Shown here in pieces: positions 45,655 through 54,562 of a stretch of DNA of 64,000 nt (its first letter is position 1; every line of letters begins with the position of its first letter). A program made the translations under genes and the position numbers. The DNA is taken from assembly GCF_000177635.2 (NCBI RefSeq), contig NC_014836.1:2058001-2122000 (forward strand), given 5' to 3'. Below the pieces are notes generated by a model, which was not told the DNA's origin, searched no databases, and saw only the letters and a program-made list of their open reading frames with translations. Origin of the DNA: Desulfurispirillum indicum S5. Lineage in GTDB: Bacteria > Chrysiogenota > Chrysiogenetes > Chrysiogenales > Chrysiogenaceae.

Positions 45655-47592
45655 TCATTCCGACGCCAGCGCCACCACCGGGTCCAGCCGCGCCGCTTTG
45701 CGGGCGGGCAGATAGCCGAACACCAGCCCTGTGGCAAAGGCGCAGCCAAAGGCCAGCACCACCGGAGTCAGAGAGTAGTGGATGGCGGTTCCCAGGGAAC
45801 CGACGATGGCGGCAACGCTGAGGCCCACCGCCACACCGATCAGCCCGCCCATGGCGGAGACCACCAGCGCTTCAATGAGAAACTGCTGGAGAATATTGCG
45901 CATGCGCGCTCCAGTGGCCATGCGGATGCCGATTTCACGGGTGCGTTCGGTGACGCTGACCAGCATGATGTTCATGACGCCAATGCCACCCACCAGCAGG
46001 GAGATGGCGGCGATGGAACCCAGCAGGATGGTCATGGTGTTCTGAGTTTCGGTCACATTGTCAATCAGGGCGGCCATATTGCGGATCTGGAAATCTTCCA
46101 CACCGCCGTGCCGCATGAGCAGCAGGGCGTGCACCTCTTCCTGGGTCTGGTCAATCTGCCGTACGTCCTCGACGGCAATAATCATATTGCGCAGGAAGCG
46201 CTGTCCGGTCAGGCGCAGGCTGCTGGTGGTAAAGGGCACCAGGACCACATCATCCTGATCCTGCCCCCCCAGTCCGGCGCCCCGTTCGTCCATGATGCCG
46301 ATTATCTGAAAGGGAATATTGTTGATGAGAATAAATTGTCCCAGGGCATCACCAGAGGGAAAGAGCGCACTGGAAACCGTTTGACCCACGACGGCCACGG
46401 TGGCGTAGCTGCGTTCATCGTCAGCGCTGAAGAAGGTTCCCTCCGCCGGATGCCAGGCCCGCGCCACGGGGAAATCGGCAGAAGTGCCGTTGACTTCGGT
46501 GCGATGGTCAAAGTTGCCAAAGCGCACCGTAACCGAGCTGCTCTGCTCCGGCACAGCTGCCAGCACATTGGAGAGCTCCCGCACGGCCACCACGTCATCG
46601 GGCACCAGGGTGGCAATTCCACCCCGCCCCCGCATATTGGGGGCTCCCGGCCGCACCGTCAGCAGGTTACTGCCCAGGGAGCTGATGCGCTCCACCACCT
46701 CCTGCTTGGCGCCATCGCCAATGGCCAGCATGGTGATAACCGATGCCACACCGATGACAATCCCCAGCAGAGTCAGGATCGTGCGGAAAATATTGCTGCG
46801 CAGGGCGCGTACCGCCGTGCGGGTCGCCTCCAGCAGCTCACCGAAGAAAGAGTCCTTCTGATGCTGAGCATCAAAACCCTCTTTTCCCGAAGACACTGGC
46901 TGCGGTCCGGGGTCGGAAAGGATATCTCCATCGCGGATCTCGATAACGCGGCTGGCGTGCTCAGCCACCTCCCGCTCATGGGTAATCAGAATGATCGTGT
47001 GGCCGCGGGCGGAGAGTTCGCGCAGCAGCCGCATGACTTCGGCACCACTCTTGCTGTCCAGGGCGCCCGTGGGTTCGTCGGCCAGAATGATACGACCGCC
47101 ATTCATCAGGGCTCGAGCTATGGACACCCGCTGCTGCTGCCCACCGGAGAGCTGCCCCGGACGATGGGTCAGGCGATCTTCCAGGCCCAGCTCAGCCAGC
47201 AGGGCATGGGCACGTTCGCGTCGCATGGCAGGAATCATACCGGCATAGACCGCTGGCACCTCCACATTTTCCACCGCCGTAGCCACACTGATGAGGTTGT
47301 AGCTCTGGAAGACAAAACCGAACTCTTCCCGGCGCAGGCGAGCCAGTTCATCGCGCTCCAGATCCGAGACATCCTGTCCCATGAACAGGTACTGCCCTGA
47401 AGTGGGCCGATCCAGGCAACCAAGGATATTCATGAGTGTCGACTTGCCGGAACCGGAAGCGCCCATGATGGCCACAAATTCGCCGGGGTAGATTTTCAGG
47501 TCGACACCGTGGAGTACCTCCACGGAGAGCTCACCATTAAAATAGGTCTTGGTGACCTGCCGCAGTTCAATAAGGGGTTGGGATGCTGCCAT
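45655..47592 (-). CDS. macB: MacB-type ABC transporter (ATPase plus permease)
   Basis: The 645-residue protein has an N-terminal ATPase (Walker [10 protein letters not shown], signature [16 protein letters not shown], Walker [10 protein letters not shown]), a first membrane helix near residue 270, a large periplasmic domain (about 290-520) and three C-terminal membrane helices. This is the MacB mechanotransmission layout. PvdT-like members export or recycle siderophores, others export macrolides or peptides; here the setting favours a chelate, by inference. It overlaps macA by one or a few bases. Confidence 0.94.
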   Translation of the reverse strand: MAASQPLIELRQVTKTYFNGELSVEVLHGVDLKIYPGEFVAIMGASGSGKSTLMNILGCLDRPTSGQYLFMGQDVSDLERDELARLRREEFGFVFQSYNLISVATAVENVEVPAVYAGMIPAMRRERAHALLAELGLEDRLTHRPGQLSGGQQQRVSIARALMNGGRIILADEPTGALDSKSGAEVMRLLRELSARGHTIILITHEREVAEHASRVIEIRDGDILSDPGPQPVSSGKEGFDAQHQKDSFFGELLEATRTAVRALRSNIFRTILTLLGIVIGVASVITMLAIGDGAKQEVVERISSLGSNLLTVRPGAPNMRGRGGIATLVPDDVVAVRELSNVLAAVPEQSSSVTVRFGNFDHRTEVNGTSADFPVARAWHPAEGTFFSADDERSYATVAVVGQTVSSALFPSGDALGQFILINNIPFQIIGIMDERGAGLGGQDQDDVVLVPFTTSSLRLTGQRFLRNMIIAVEDVRQIDQTQEEVHALLLMRHGGVEDFQIRNMAALIDNVTETQNTMTILLGSIAAISLLVGGIGVMNIMLVSVTERTREIGIRMATGARMRNILQQFLIEALVVSAMGGLIGVAVGLSVAAIVGSLGTAIHYSLTPVVLAFGCAFATGLVFGYLPARKAARLDPVVALASE

Positions 47593-48938
47593 CAGCGCAC
47601 CCTGGGCATGCCCGTGCCCGGACCCCCAGCAGCCAGAGGGCTGCCGGCAGTCGCAGTGCGCGCCGCGCCGGAATTGCCCGCCTGGGCAACGCCCACGGCA
47701 ACCCGTTCACCTTCCACCAGGCCGGAAAGCACCTGCGCCTGAATGCGGTTGCTGACTCCAACCTCAACTTCGCGGGGTTCCAGGGTGCCATCGGCCAGAA
47801 CGACCTGAACGGTGGCGCGGGAAGTGGCACTGGCAGTAGCGGCTGCGCGACTGCGCTCACCGGATTCACCACCGGGCATGCGCGCGCGATCGCCCGATTC
47901 TGCCCCCGCAGGCCGTTCACGGCGCTGCGCGGTATTCGTGTTCGTTGCGGAGCTCATGCTCAGGGCTGCCACCGGCACCAGCAAAGCGTCGCGGGCCGAG
48001 GACACCACAAAGAAGACCTGGGCGGTCATCTGGGGCAGCAGTTCGCGATTGGCATTGGTGACATCGAACAGGGCATTATAGAGCACCACGTTGTTTTCCA
48101 CGGTGGGTGTGGGTTCCACCCGGTGGAGCCTGCCGTACCAGCGCCGGCCCTGACTGCCCAAGGTGGTAAAGTACGCTTCCATATCCATGCGCAGTTTACT
48201 GACATCGGCTTCGGAAACCTGGGTCTGCACGGTCATGGTGGAAAGATCGGCAATGCGCAGAATGGTCGGCGCCTGCTGGCTGGCATTGATGGTCTGCCCC
48301 TGGCGCACGCTGACGGAAACCACCGTGCCGTCCATGGGAGCATAGATCATGGCGTAGTTGAGGCTGGCTTCATCGGAGCGCAGGGTCGATTCCGTCTGGT
48401 CGATCTGTGCCCTGAGCATTTCGATCTGAGCCCTGGCAGAAAGCAGCGATGCTTCGGCATTCTGAACATTTTCCTCGGTGGTGGCATCTTCCGCCAGCAG
48501 ATTTTTCTGCCGCCGGTAATGGTTTTCCGCCAGGATCAGCTGCGCCTCGCGATCGCGTAGCTGGGCCAGCTGGTAACGCAGCTGGGCCCGCGTGGCATCC
48601 ACTTTGGCCACAAAGAGCGTCGGGTCGATCTCCGCCAGCAGTTCACCCTGCTGCACCTGGGTGCCCACCTCCACATGGATCTTCTGCATCTGGCCCGACA
48701 CCTGGGCTCCCACATCCACGTAATTGCGTGGCTGCAGGGTACCCGTGGCCGTTACCAGGTTTTCGATATTGCCTTTCTGGACCTGGGCAATGCTCCAGGC
48801 CTGCTGGCCTTTCTGGTTGCTGAACATATGCTGCCAGCTGAAATAGCCTGCCCCGGCCAGCAGCACAAGCCCTGGCAACACAAGAAACAGTGCGCGCCTT
48901 GAGGGACGCCATCGACGTGATTGCATTTCGCGATTCAT
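47592..48938 (-). CDS. macA: MacA-type periplasmic adaptor protein
   Basis: The 448-residue membrane fusion protein has an N-terminal membrane anchor (about 16-35), a lipoyl/barrel-sandwich segment around residues 65-110 ([16 protein letters not shown]), a helical hairpin and a beta-barrel domain. It links MacB to the TolC-type channel. A low-complexity stretch rich in Arg, Glu, Gly and Ser (about 332-375) is inserted near the C-terminal domain and recalls the insert in the next upstream gene. ATG 48938 follows AGGATGGA. Confidence 0.93.
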   Translation of the reverse strand: MNREMQSRRWRPSRRALFLVLPGLVLLAGAGYFSWQHMFSNQKGQQAWSIAQVQKGNIENLVTATGTLQPRNYVDVGAQVSGQMQKIHVEVGTQVQQGELLAEIDPTLFVAKVDATRAQLRYQLAQLRDREAQLILAENHYRRQKNLLAEDATTEENVQNAEASLLSARAQIEMLRAQIDQTESTLRSDEASLNYAMIYAPMDGTVVSVSVRQGQTINASQQAPTILRIADLSTMTVQTQVSEADVSKLRMDMEAYFTTLGSQGRRWYGRLHRVEPTPTVENNVVLYNALFDVTNANRELLPQMTAQVFFVVSSARDALLVPVAALSMSSATNTNTAQRRERPAGAESGDRARMPGGESGERSRAAATASATSRATVQVVLADGTLEPREVEVGVSNRIQAQVLSGLVEGERVAVGVAQAGNSGAARTATAGSPLAAGGPGTGMPRVR

Positions 48939-49001
48939 GATTCCATCCTGTCCTGAAGATTCTTAAAGGCAGCACACACATCACACAAGTGCCTTTACGC
49001 A

Positions 49002-50750
49002 TCAAACAAGGGCAGAACCTGCAACGGGAAAACTGGCCAGCTGCTGCTGCCAGCGGGCAATGGCCTCGGGATCACCGTTATCCACCTCTACCATGGGGTA
49101 CAGGGACACGGCGCCGTGGTCACGCAGCCAGGCATCCAGTTCATGGCCAAATTTGCAGTACAGCTCGTACTGGCGGTCTCCAACCGCCAGCAGGGCATAT
49201 TCAAAACCATTCAGGGCAAGATCTCCCTCCGCCATCAGCCGCACAAAGGGGCGGGCGCTGACCGGGGGCTCACCGTCACCGAATGTTGATACCAGAAACA
49301 GCGCGCGGGAATAACTGCCAAGATCGGAAGCGCTCAGGCTGCCAAGTTCCTTCACACTGATATTGTAACCGTGTTTCTGGAGTGTCGCCGCACTCTGCCA
49401 GGCCAGGCTTTCACTATAGCCGGTCTGGCTGGCATAGGCAATCAGCAGCGGTTCGGCATTTTCGTCAGCATCTGCCTGCCGGGCCTCGGAAGCGATTGCC
49501 AGGGCGGCTTTTTTATGGCGACGGCGCTCAAAGTAGAGCATGAAACCAGTAATGGTGAACAATGGCATGAGGATACTGGCCACCATGAAGATGATCTTGC
49601 CCGGCAGGCCCCAGTAACTTCCCGCGTGCAGCGGCAGCATGCTGCCCATGAGACGGACATTGAGGGGCCGGTCGGCGTACCGGTCATGCAGGGTGACTTC
49701 ACCCGACACGGGGTGAATGGTCATACGATTATTGGCCCGCTCATGCTGCGGTCTGGCATCCTGATAGGTAACGCTGACCTCCTGGCCATTGCCCTGGGGA
49801 ATACGCAGCTGAACCTGGCTGAAGTTGCCCTGGGAAGCTTCCTGAAACGACGTCCATACCACGCCCAGTTCGCGGGCGATGGCAGCGCTGGATGGCGCAG
49901 CAGATTCTCTTCCCGCGCCGCTGCCTCGCTCGCCGGATCGCCCTTCGGGCCGTGTCCGCTCGGAGCCTTCACCACCACGCTGGGCTGGTGCAACTCCTTC
50001 CGGTGTCGCTTCAGGTGCCGCCGGAGGAGGCATGACCCGGGCAGCCGGGCGCGGCACTCCGCTGATATCAAAAAGCATATTGCGATACCAGCCATAGGAC
50101 CAGTACAGCCCGGTCAGTGACATGATCAGAAAGGGTATGAGTACCCAGGTTCCCAGCACCGCGTGCATATCCCAGACAAAGCCGCGTCCGCGACGCTTCA
50201 GGTCAAAGGTCAACCACACCTTCAGGCTGCTCACCTGGCGGGGCCAGCGCAGGTAGATCCCCGTAATGCTGAGCAGGATACACAGCACCGTGGAGGCTCC
50301 CACGATCTGTTTGCCAAGGGTGCGGTTATGAAAAAATTCATCGGTCAGCAGCCAGCGGTGCAGGCGCATGGTCGCGGAGAAGAAGCTCTGCCCCTTCACC
50401 TCTCCCAGCAGTTCACCGGTGTAAGGATTGACATAGCGCGTCTCACCCCGCCGCATCCTGGGATCAGCACTGGCCAGATTTACCGACGCCGAGCGATTGG
50501 CTCCGGTATGGAGCGTCAGGGAGTTGACGGTACGATCCGGGAACTCCCGCTGAAGCTTGCGCAGAAGCTCCGTTGGGTCGAGCTTTTCAGCACCCGCAGG
50601 AACCGTGACCGTCAGCACACCGGGATTCATGAGGCGCAGAATCTCCGACTGAAACGAAAGCATACCGCCGGTAACCCCGACGATAATCAGGATAACCCCG
50701 GCGGTAATGCCAAAGAACCAGTGAAGCTGAAACCAGATATTTCGAAACAT
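49002..50750 (-). CDS. PepSY-TM membrane protein fused to a flavodoxin domain
   Basis: The 582-residue protein has PepSY_TM architecture: a helix at 10-30, a PepSY segment, helices near 150-168 and 200-222, a disordered Arg/Gly/Glu insert (237-288), a second PepSY region, a helix near 395-415 and then a C-terminal flavodoxin domain (about 433-575, FMN loop ASQTGYSES, STFGDGEPP). Longer relatives also carry an FAD/NADPH reductase module after the flavodoxin, which is missing here and is not encoded next door. Related proteins reduce ferric siderophores at the inner membrane. ATG 50750 follows AAAGGAG. Confidence 0.88.
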   Translation of the reverse strand: MFRNIWFQLHWFFGITAGVILIIVGVTGGMLSFQSEILRLMNPGVLTVTVPAGAEKLDPTELLRKLQREFPDRTVNSLTLHTGANRSASVNLASADPRMRRGETRYVNPYTGELLGEVKGQSFFSATMRLHRWLLTDEFFHNRTLGKQIVGASTVLCILLSITGIYLRWPRQVSSLKVWLTFDLKRRGRGFVWDMHAVLGTWVLIPFLIMSLTGLYWSYGWYRNMLFDISGVPRPAARVMPPPAAPEATPEGVAPAQRGGEGSERTRPEGRSGERGSGAGRESAAPSSAAIARELGVVWTSFQEASQGNFSQVQLRIPQGNGQEVSVTYQDARPQHERANNRMTIHPVSGEVTLHDRYADRPLNVRLMGSMLPLHAGSYWGLPGKIIFMVASILMPLFTITGFMLYFERRRHKKAALAIASEARQADADENAEPLLIAYASQTGYSESLAWQSAATLQKHGYNISVKELGSLSASDLGSYSRALFLVSTFGDGEPPVSARPFVRLMAEGDLALNGFEYALLAVGDRQYELYCKFGHELDAWLRDHGAVSLYPMVEVDNGDPEAIARWQQQLASFPVAGSALV

Positions 50751-50838
50751 CAATAAACTCCTTTATGGAAGAGAGCGGACTCACGCGAACGTGTGCGTTC
50801 CTGGCGAACTGACGCCTTAAAAAGCCAGCGCCATCACT

Positions 50839-51477
50839 TCATGGATTGCTGAACGTGAGCGTCAGGCCGTAGCGGGTTCGGTCATAATGCTCACCCTCAG
50901 CGGTTTCGCCAGGCTGCTCATGGGTATGGGAAGCTCGCACCAGATACTGCCCCGCCTTGAGAGTGAGAATCTGCACCTGCCCCAGGGCATTGGTAGTCAG
51001 CTTCTGTTCCTGGCGATCCGGGTCGTAAACGGTAATCTCGGTGTCGGCCAGGGGACTGCCCTGAAACTGCAGGGCAAAGCGGTTTCCGTCGGGGACCATG
51101 GGCACGAGATCCAGATCCACCAGGGAGTTGGCCTGGGAGCGTCCGGCACGGGCCAGCGCCACTGCGCGGGTCACTTCCGTGCCGATACGGGCGCGGCGCA
51201 GTCCGGTTTCTTCCACCAGCGCCACATCGCCAGGAGCCTTGATGGTGATCTCGATATGATCGTCGCGGCGGTAACTGGCTCCCGCAATATCTGCGGGAAG
51301 AATCCCGGTGGCCTTGATATCGTCAAGCTTGTCACCGGTCTTTTCGTGAATACCGCGATGCCAGTAACCGAAGTAGGCCCTGGCAGAAGTTTCATCAGCA
51401 CGTTCAAGCCAGATATAGTGAGCGCTGGCGGAACTTATCAGCACAGCGATCAAAAGCAATGTCAGCAGGGTACGCAT
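50839..51477 (-). CDS. DUF4198-like periplasmic protein
   Basis: The 212-residue protein has a signal peptide ending ISSASA, then HYIWLERAD, so the mature N-terminus starts with His as in DUF4198 proteins. Later blocks (DGNRFALQFQGSPLADTEITVYD and the terminal YGLTLTFSNP) match the family's beta pattern, as in the larger relative at 40504-41268. It lies between the third receptor and the PepSY-flavodoxin gene, which suggests a periplasmic metal or chelate carrier passing to the reductase. AGGAGATCCC precedes the ATG. Confidence 0.82.
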   Translation of the reverse strand: MRTLLTLLLIAVLISSASAHYIWLERADETSARAYFGYWHRGIHEKTGDKLDDIKATGILPADIAGASYRRDDHIEITIKAPGDVALVEETGLRRARIGTEVTRAVALARAGRSQANSLVDLDLVPMVPDGNRFALQFQGSPLADTEITVYDPDRQEQKLTTNALGQVQILTLKAGQYLVRASHTHEQPGETAEGEHYDRTRYGLTLTFSNP

Positions 51478-51494
51478 GGGATCTCCTGAAAAGA

Positions 51495-51525
51495 GCCCTG
51501 CAGGCTCATGACGAACCTGCAGGGC
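51495..51525 (-). terminator. Hairpin between the third receptor gene and the DUF4198-like gene
   Basis: A perfect 10 bp stem GCCCTGCAGG/CCTGCAGGGC with an 11-base loop, 17 bp past the receptor stop. On the - strand it is followed by CTCTTTTC, so partial termination is likely. Confidence 0.55.
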
Positions 51526-51541
51526 GTGAAGTGGTCAGCGA

Positions 51542-53887
51542 TTAAAAGACAACGTTCACGCCAACCCAGAAGTTGCGGGCTTTGTCTTTGTTGTTATAGT
51601 CGTCGGTAAAGGTCGCATTGTAGGTACCGTCATTATTGTCGGTAAAGCTGGTCTGATAACTGGTGAAGTCTTCATCCAGCAGGTTATTGATGCGCGCGTT
51701 AATCGTGACAGCATCGCTCAGCTTAAAGGATGTCCCAAGATGCAACACTTCGTAGCTCTTATAGTAGCGAGCCTTATCCGCATCACTATCCCAGCCCCGG
51801 TAGCGATCAGACTCCGCCTGCATGGTCAGAAAGAGGTTAAGGCGCTGCGTGACGCCCCAGTCAAGGGTGGCATTCATCATATGCTCAGCGGTATTGTTGA
51901 GGGGACGCCCCTTGTTAGCGCCACTCTTCTGCTCCGAGTCCGTATAGGTGTAGTTGGCGCGCAGAGAGAGATTGTGCAGAATCTGGTAGCGGCCAGCCAT
52001 TTCATACCCTCTGATCTCTACCTTATCGATATTGATGTTCTGACTGTACGTATCAAAGCCCAGTTGCTCATAAGCGCCCAGATTGACGCAGGGGCGTTGA
52101 CCACCAGTGGCGACACAAGTCTGGGTCGCTTCACCACGGGCGATCTTGTCTTTGAAGTCGTTCTGGAAGTAGGTGAAATTGAAACTGTGTCGATCAGGGT
52201 GGCTCCAGTACACCGCAACCTCTGTGTTCACACTGGTTTCGGGCTCAAGATCCGGATTCCCTGCCCAGGGGCTGGTGCCCTGTCCACCAAATCCGACAAT
52301 ACCATCGTAGAGATCAGTGGTTTTTGGTGTCTTATAGCCCGTGCTTACACCACCCTTGATGGTCCATTGGCTGTCCAGGGCATAGACCGCATAGAGGCGC
52401 GGTGAAACCTGACTGCCGAACATATCGTGGTCGTCAAAGCGCGCACCACCAGTAATGGTCAAGGGGTCAACGGGGCTCCAGTTGTCCTCGACAAACAGGG
52501 AGTACATTTTGTGCTCCTGGACGGCGCTGGTCTTATTGTCCTCCATACCGAAAACGCCATCTTCAAGCTCCCCGTCAATCACCTGTCCACCCACTACCAG
52601 CATATGGTTCCCGGCCATATCGTAGAGAGGGATATCCAGACGCGCGTCCAGCGTGTACTGGCTGCTTTCCAGGGTACGGCGCGGACGCGGCAGAAACGTT
52701 TCTTCAGCCAATGCCCTGCGCTCTGCCTCTGTCATTCCCGCATAGGCACCGGTGCCATCATACATTTCCTGCAGTAACTGTCGCTCTGCCACCGTAAAGG
52801 GCATGCTGCGACCTTTGTTATTGGTGGCAATGTGGGAAAGCGCCACCATGCTGCGGCCAAAGTCCCACTGCCCCTCATGGGCCAGGCTCCACTGGTCGCG
52901 GGTGAATTCCTGCTCCGTGGAGTAGCCAACGCGGGGAGCCACCTGTCCCCCCTGCTGGCGCCAGATGGAATCAATGCCATCCAGCGTTCCCAGAGGGTAG
53001 GAGACTGACTGGGTAGCTACGTTATAGGTGGGGGTATTGTCATAAACCTGCTTGGAGGTGTCATAGTCAAAGCTGATCCTCTGACGATCGTCGGGAGTCC
53101 AGTCAAGACTGAAGCCAAAGCTTTCATTGGCATTATTCACCGTTTTGCCACCACCACCAAAGCCAAGGCCACGGGTATGAAGCTCCCCTGCAGGGTCTCT
53201 TACCGGCGCATATTCGGGATTTGAAGCCAGCCGATTATACATGCTGCCGCGAACAGACATGCCCAGAACGCCGGGAATCAACGGGCCCATGATGTTAAAA
53301 TCGGTGGTGATATCATTGCCAAAGTCATCATTGGTCTGATAGGTGCGCCCGTGGGAAATAGAACCACTCCAGGTGTCCATGCCCTTACGGGTGATGATGT
53401 TGATAACCCCACCCATGGCGTCGGCACCGTAGAGGGTTGAAGCCGGGCCGCGGATAATCTCGATGCGCTCAATGGCGTCCAGGGGGGGGATATGGTTGAA
53501 CTGATTCCCGCCGAAGTTGTTGGGATAGATATCCCCGTGGTTACTCTGACGACGGCCATTAATCAGGACCAGGGTATAATCCGAACCCATGCCCCGCATA
53601 CTGATGGTACGCTGACCGGTTTTGTCCGACGTTTCACCCACATCCACACCTTCGACATCGCGCACCGCGTCAATCAGGGTGGTGTAAGGCCGCCGCATGA
53701 GCTCTTCACGGGTAATCACCGTGATACTGGCCGGAGCGTCGGTGATCTTCTGTTCAAAACCGGCAGCGGTGACAACCATGGGAGCAAGCTCCTGGGCGTT
53801 TTCGGCTGCCTGAGCCACCAGACTGGCCGTCAGCATGGCCATGGCGCTGAAGCCAAGGCGACGTGAGAGTTCCTTTCCTTTCCTCAT
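51542..53887 (-). CDS. TonB-dependent receptor (FepA/CirA group)
   Basis: A 781-residue receptor. It has a signal peptide (AMAMLTASLVAQAAE), a TonB-box-like APMVVTAAGF, the plug with ISMRGMGSDYTLVLINGRR and IEIIRGPASTLYGADAMGG, and a barrel ending WVGVNVVF. The plug pattern places it with catecholate or iron receptors such as FepA and CirA. ATG 53887 follows GGAGG. A 6 bp inverted repeat (AACTCC-gaat-GGAGTT at 53939-53954) in the leader may be an operator. The ligand is not predictable. Confidence 0.93.
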   Translation of the reverse strand: MRKGKELSRRLGFSAMAMLTASLVAQAAENAQELAPMVVTAAGFEQKITDAPASITVITREELMRRPYTTLIDAVRDVEGVDVGETSDKTGQRTISMRGMGSDYTLVLINGRRQSNHGDIYPNNFGGNQFNHIPPLDAIERIEIIRGPASTLYGADAMGGVINIITRKGMDTWSGSISHGRTYQTNDDFGNDITTDFNIMGPLIPGVLGMSVRGSMYNRLASNPEYAPVRDPAGELHTRGLGFGGGGKTVNNANESFGFSLDWTPDDRQRISFDYDTSKQVYDNTPTYNVATQSVSYPLGTLDGIDSIWRQQGGQVAPRVGYSTEQEFTRDQWSLAHEGQWDFGRSMVALSHIATNNKGRSMPFTVAERQLLQEMYDGTGAYAGMTEAERRALAEETFLPRPRRTLESSQYTLDARLDIPLYDMAGNHMLVVGGQVIDGELEDGVFGMEDNKTSAVQEHKMYSLFVEDNWSPVDPLTITGGARFDDHDMFGSQVSPRLYAVYALDSQWTIKGGVSTGYKTPKTTDLYDGIVGFGGQGTSPWAGNPDLEPETSVNTEVAVYWSHPDRHSFNFTYFQNDFKDKIARGEATQTCVATGGQRPCVNLGAYEQLGFDTYSQNINIDKVEIRGYEMAGRYQILHNLSLRANYTYTDSEQKSGANKGRPLNNTAEHMMNATLDWGVTQRLNLFLTMQAESDRYRGWDSDADKARYYKSYEVLHLGTSFKLSDAVTINARINNLLDEDFTSYQTSFTDNNDGTYNATFTDDYNNKDKARNFWVGVNVVF

Positions 53888-53938
53888 TCCTTCCTCCAAA
53901 AAAAATTTTCGGACCTCTCACGGGTCTCTCTGTATGTG

Positions 53939-53954
53939 AACTCCGAATGGAGTT
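53939..53954. promoter_or_regulatory. Small inverted repeat in the leader of the third receptor gene
   Basis: AACTCC and GGAGTT flank GAAT, about 52-67 bp before the start codon. It is a possible operator; no promoter hexamers are evident beside it. Confidence 0.35.
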
Positions 53955-53971
53955 GCACGCAGAAGATGTTC

Positions 53972-54088
53972 AACCACGGAACACACGGAAAGGCACGGAA
54001 GAAAGCCAGAAACATCAAAACAATTTCTCCCAAAATGCTTATTCATCTCTATGTCACCTTTCCGTGTCCTTCCGCGTATTCCGTGGTT
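53972..54088. repeat. Inverted repeat element of the CCACGGAA family, copy 2
   Basis: Left arm 53972-54000 and right arm 54060-54088 agree as complements in about 25 of 29 positions, with three CACGGAA units in each arm. Spacer about 58 bases. Its right arm continues into the first of two direct repeats around the GxxExxY gene. Confidence 0.8.
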
Positions 54089-54106
54089 GTGAGTGAAGCT
54101 GTCTTA
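54057..54106. repeat. 50 bp direct repeat, downstream copy
   Basis: These 50 bases (start CCTTTCCGTGTCC, end GAAGCTGTCTTA) are repeated exactly at 54505-54554, 448 bp away. The two copies bracket the GxxExxY gene. Confidence 0.9.
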
Positions 54107-54117
54107 AAGGCAGGGGG

Positions 54118-54495
54118 TTAACGCACAAAACGCTCAACCTGCACTTTAGGTGAACTTCCAAAGTTCACCAGCAGCCCCAGCCGCAGGTTTGTTGCCTGTA
54201 AATAATTTATGATCTGAGCTTTGTGCTCTGACAAAACTTCCTTGACGGCTTTGAGTTCAAGAACAATCTGTTCATAACAGATAAAATCCGGTTTATAGAC
54301 CTGCCGCAAAAGCTGGCCTTTGTAATGCAACCGCAATTCTGGCTGAGCGGTAAAGGGAATGCCTCTTGCGCTCAACTCCGTTTCCAGACACTCCTGATAC
54401 ACGGTTTCTAGAAAACCGCAGCCCATTTCGCGGTAAACCTCGAAAACAGCACCACGTATGGCATATGACTCTTCTTCAAGAAGCAGATCGTTCAT
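54118..54495 (-). CDS. GxxExxY family protein
   Basis: The 125-residue protein shows the naming motif GFLETVY at 27-33 and a nuclease-like PDFICYEQIVLELKAVK segment with the Asp and Glu-x-Lys pattern of PDDEXK enzymes. The biological role of this family is not known. It is the only gene inside a 448 bp unit bounded by 50 bp perfect direct repeats, which implies arrival by recombination or transposition-like insertion between the receptor and TonB operons. Confidence 0.9.
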   Translation of the reverse strand: MNDLLLEEESYAIRGAVFEVYREMGCGFLETVYQECLETELSARGIPFTAQPELRLHYKGQLLRQVYKPDFICYEQIVLELKAVKEVLSEHKAQIINYLQATNLRLGLLVNFGSSPKVQVERFVR

Positions 54496-54504
54496 CTCCC
54501 TTCC

Positions 54505-54554
54505 CCTTTCCGTGTCCTTCCGCGTATTCCGTGGTTGTGAGTGAAGCTGTCTTA
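54505..54554. repeat. 50 bp direct repeat, upstream copy
   Basis: Exact second copy of 54057-54106. It contains one CACGGAA-type arm only, without the facing arm of the full element. Confidence 0.9.
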
Positions 54555-54562
54555 CTCAAGGG

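Noticed and set aside
45556-47400. 614-codon open frame on the + strand opposite macB
   Set aside because: It mirrors the whole MacB coding sequence; its protein has no family motifs and is histidine- and glutamine-rich, as expected of an antisense frame in a GC-rich gene.
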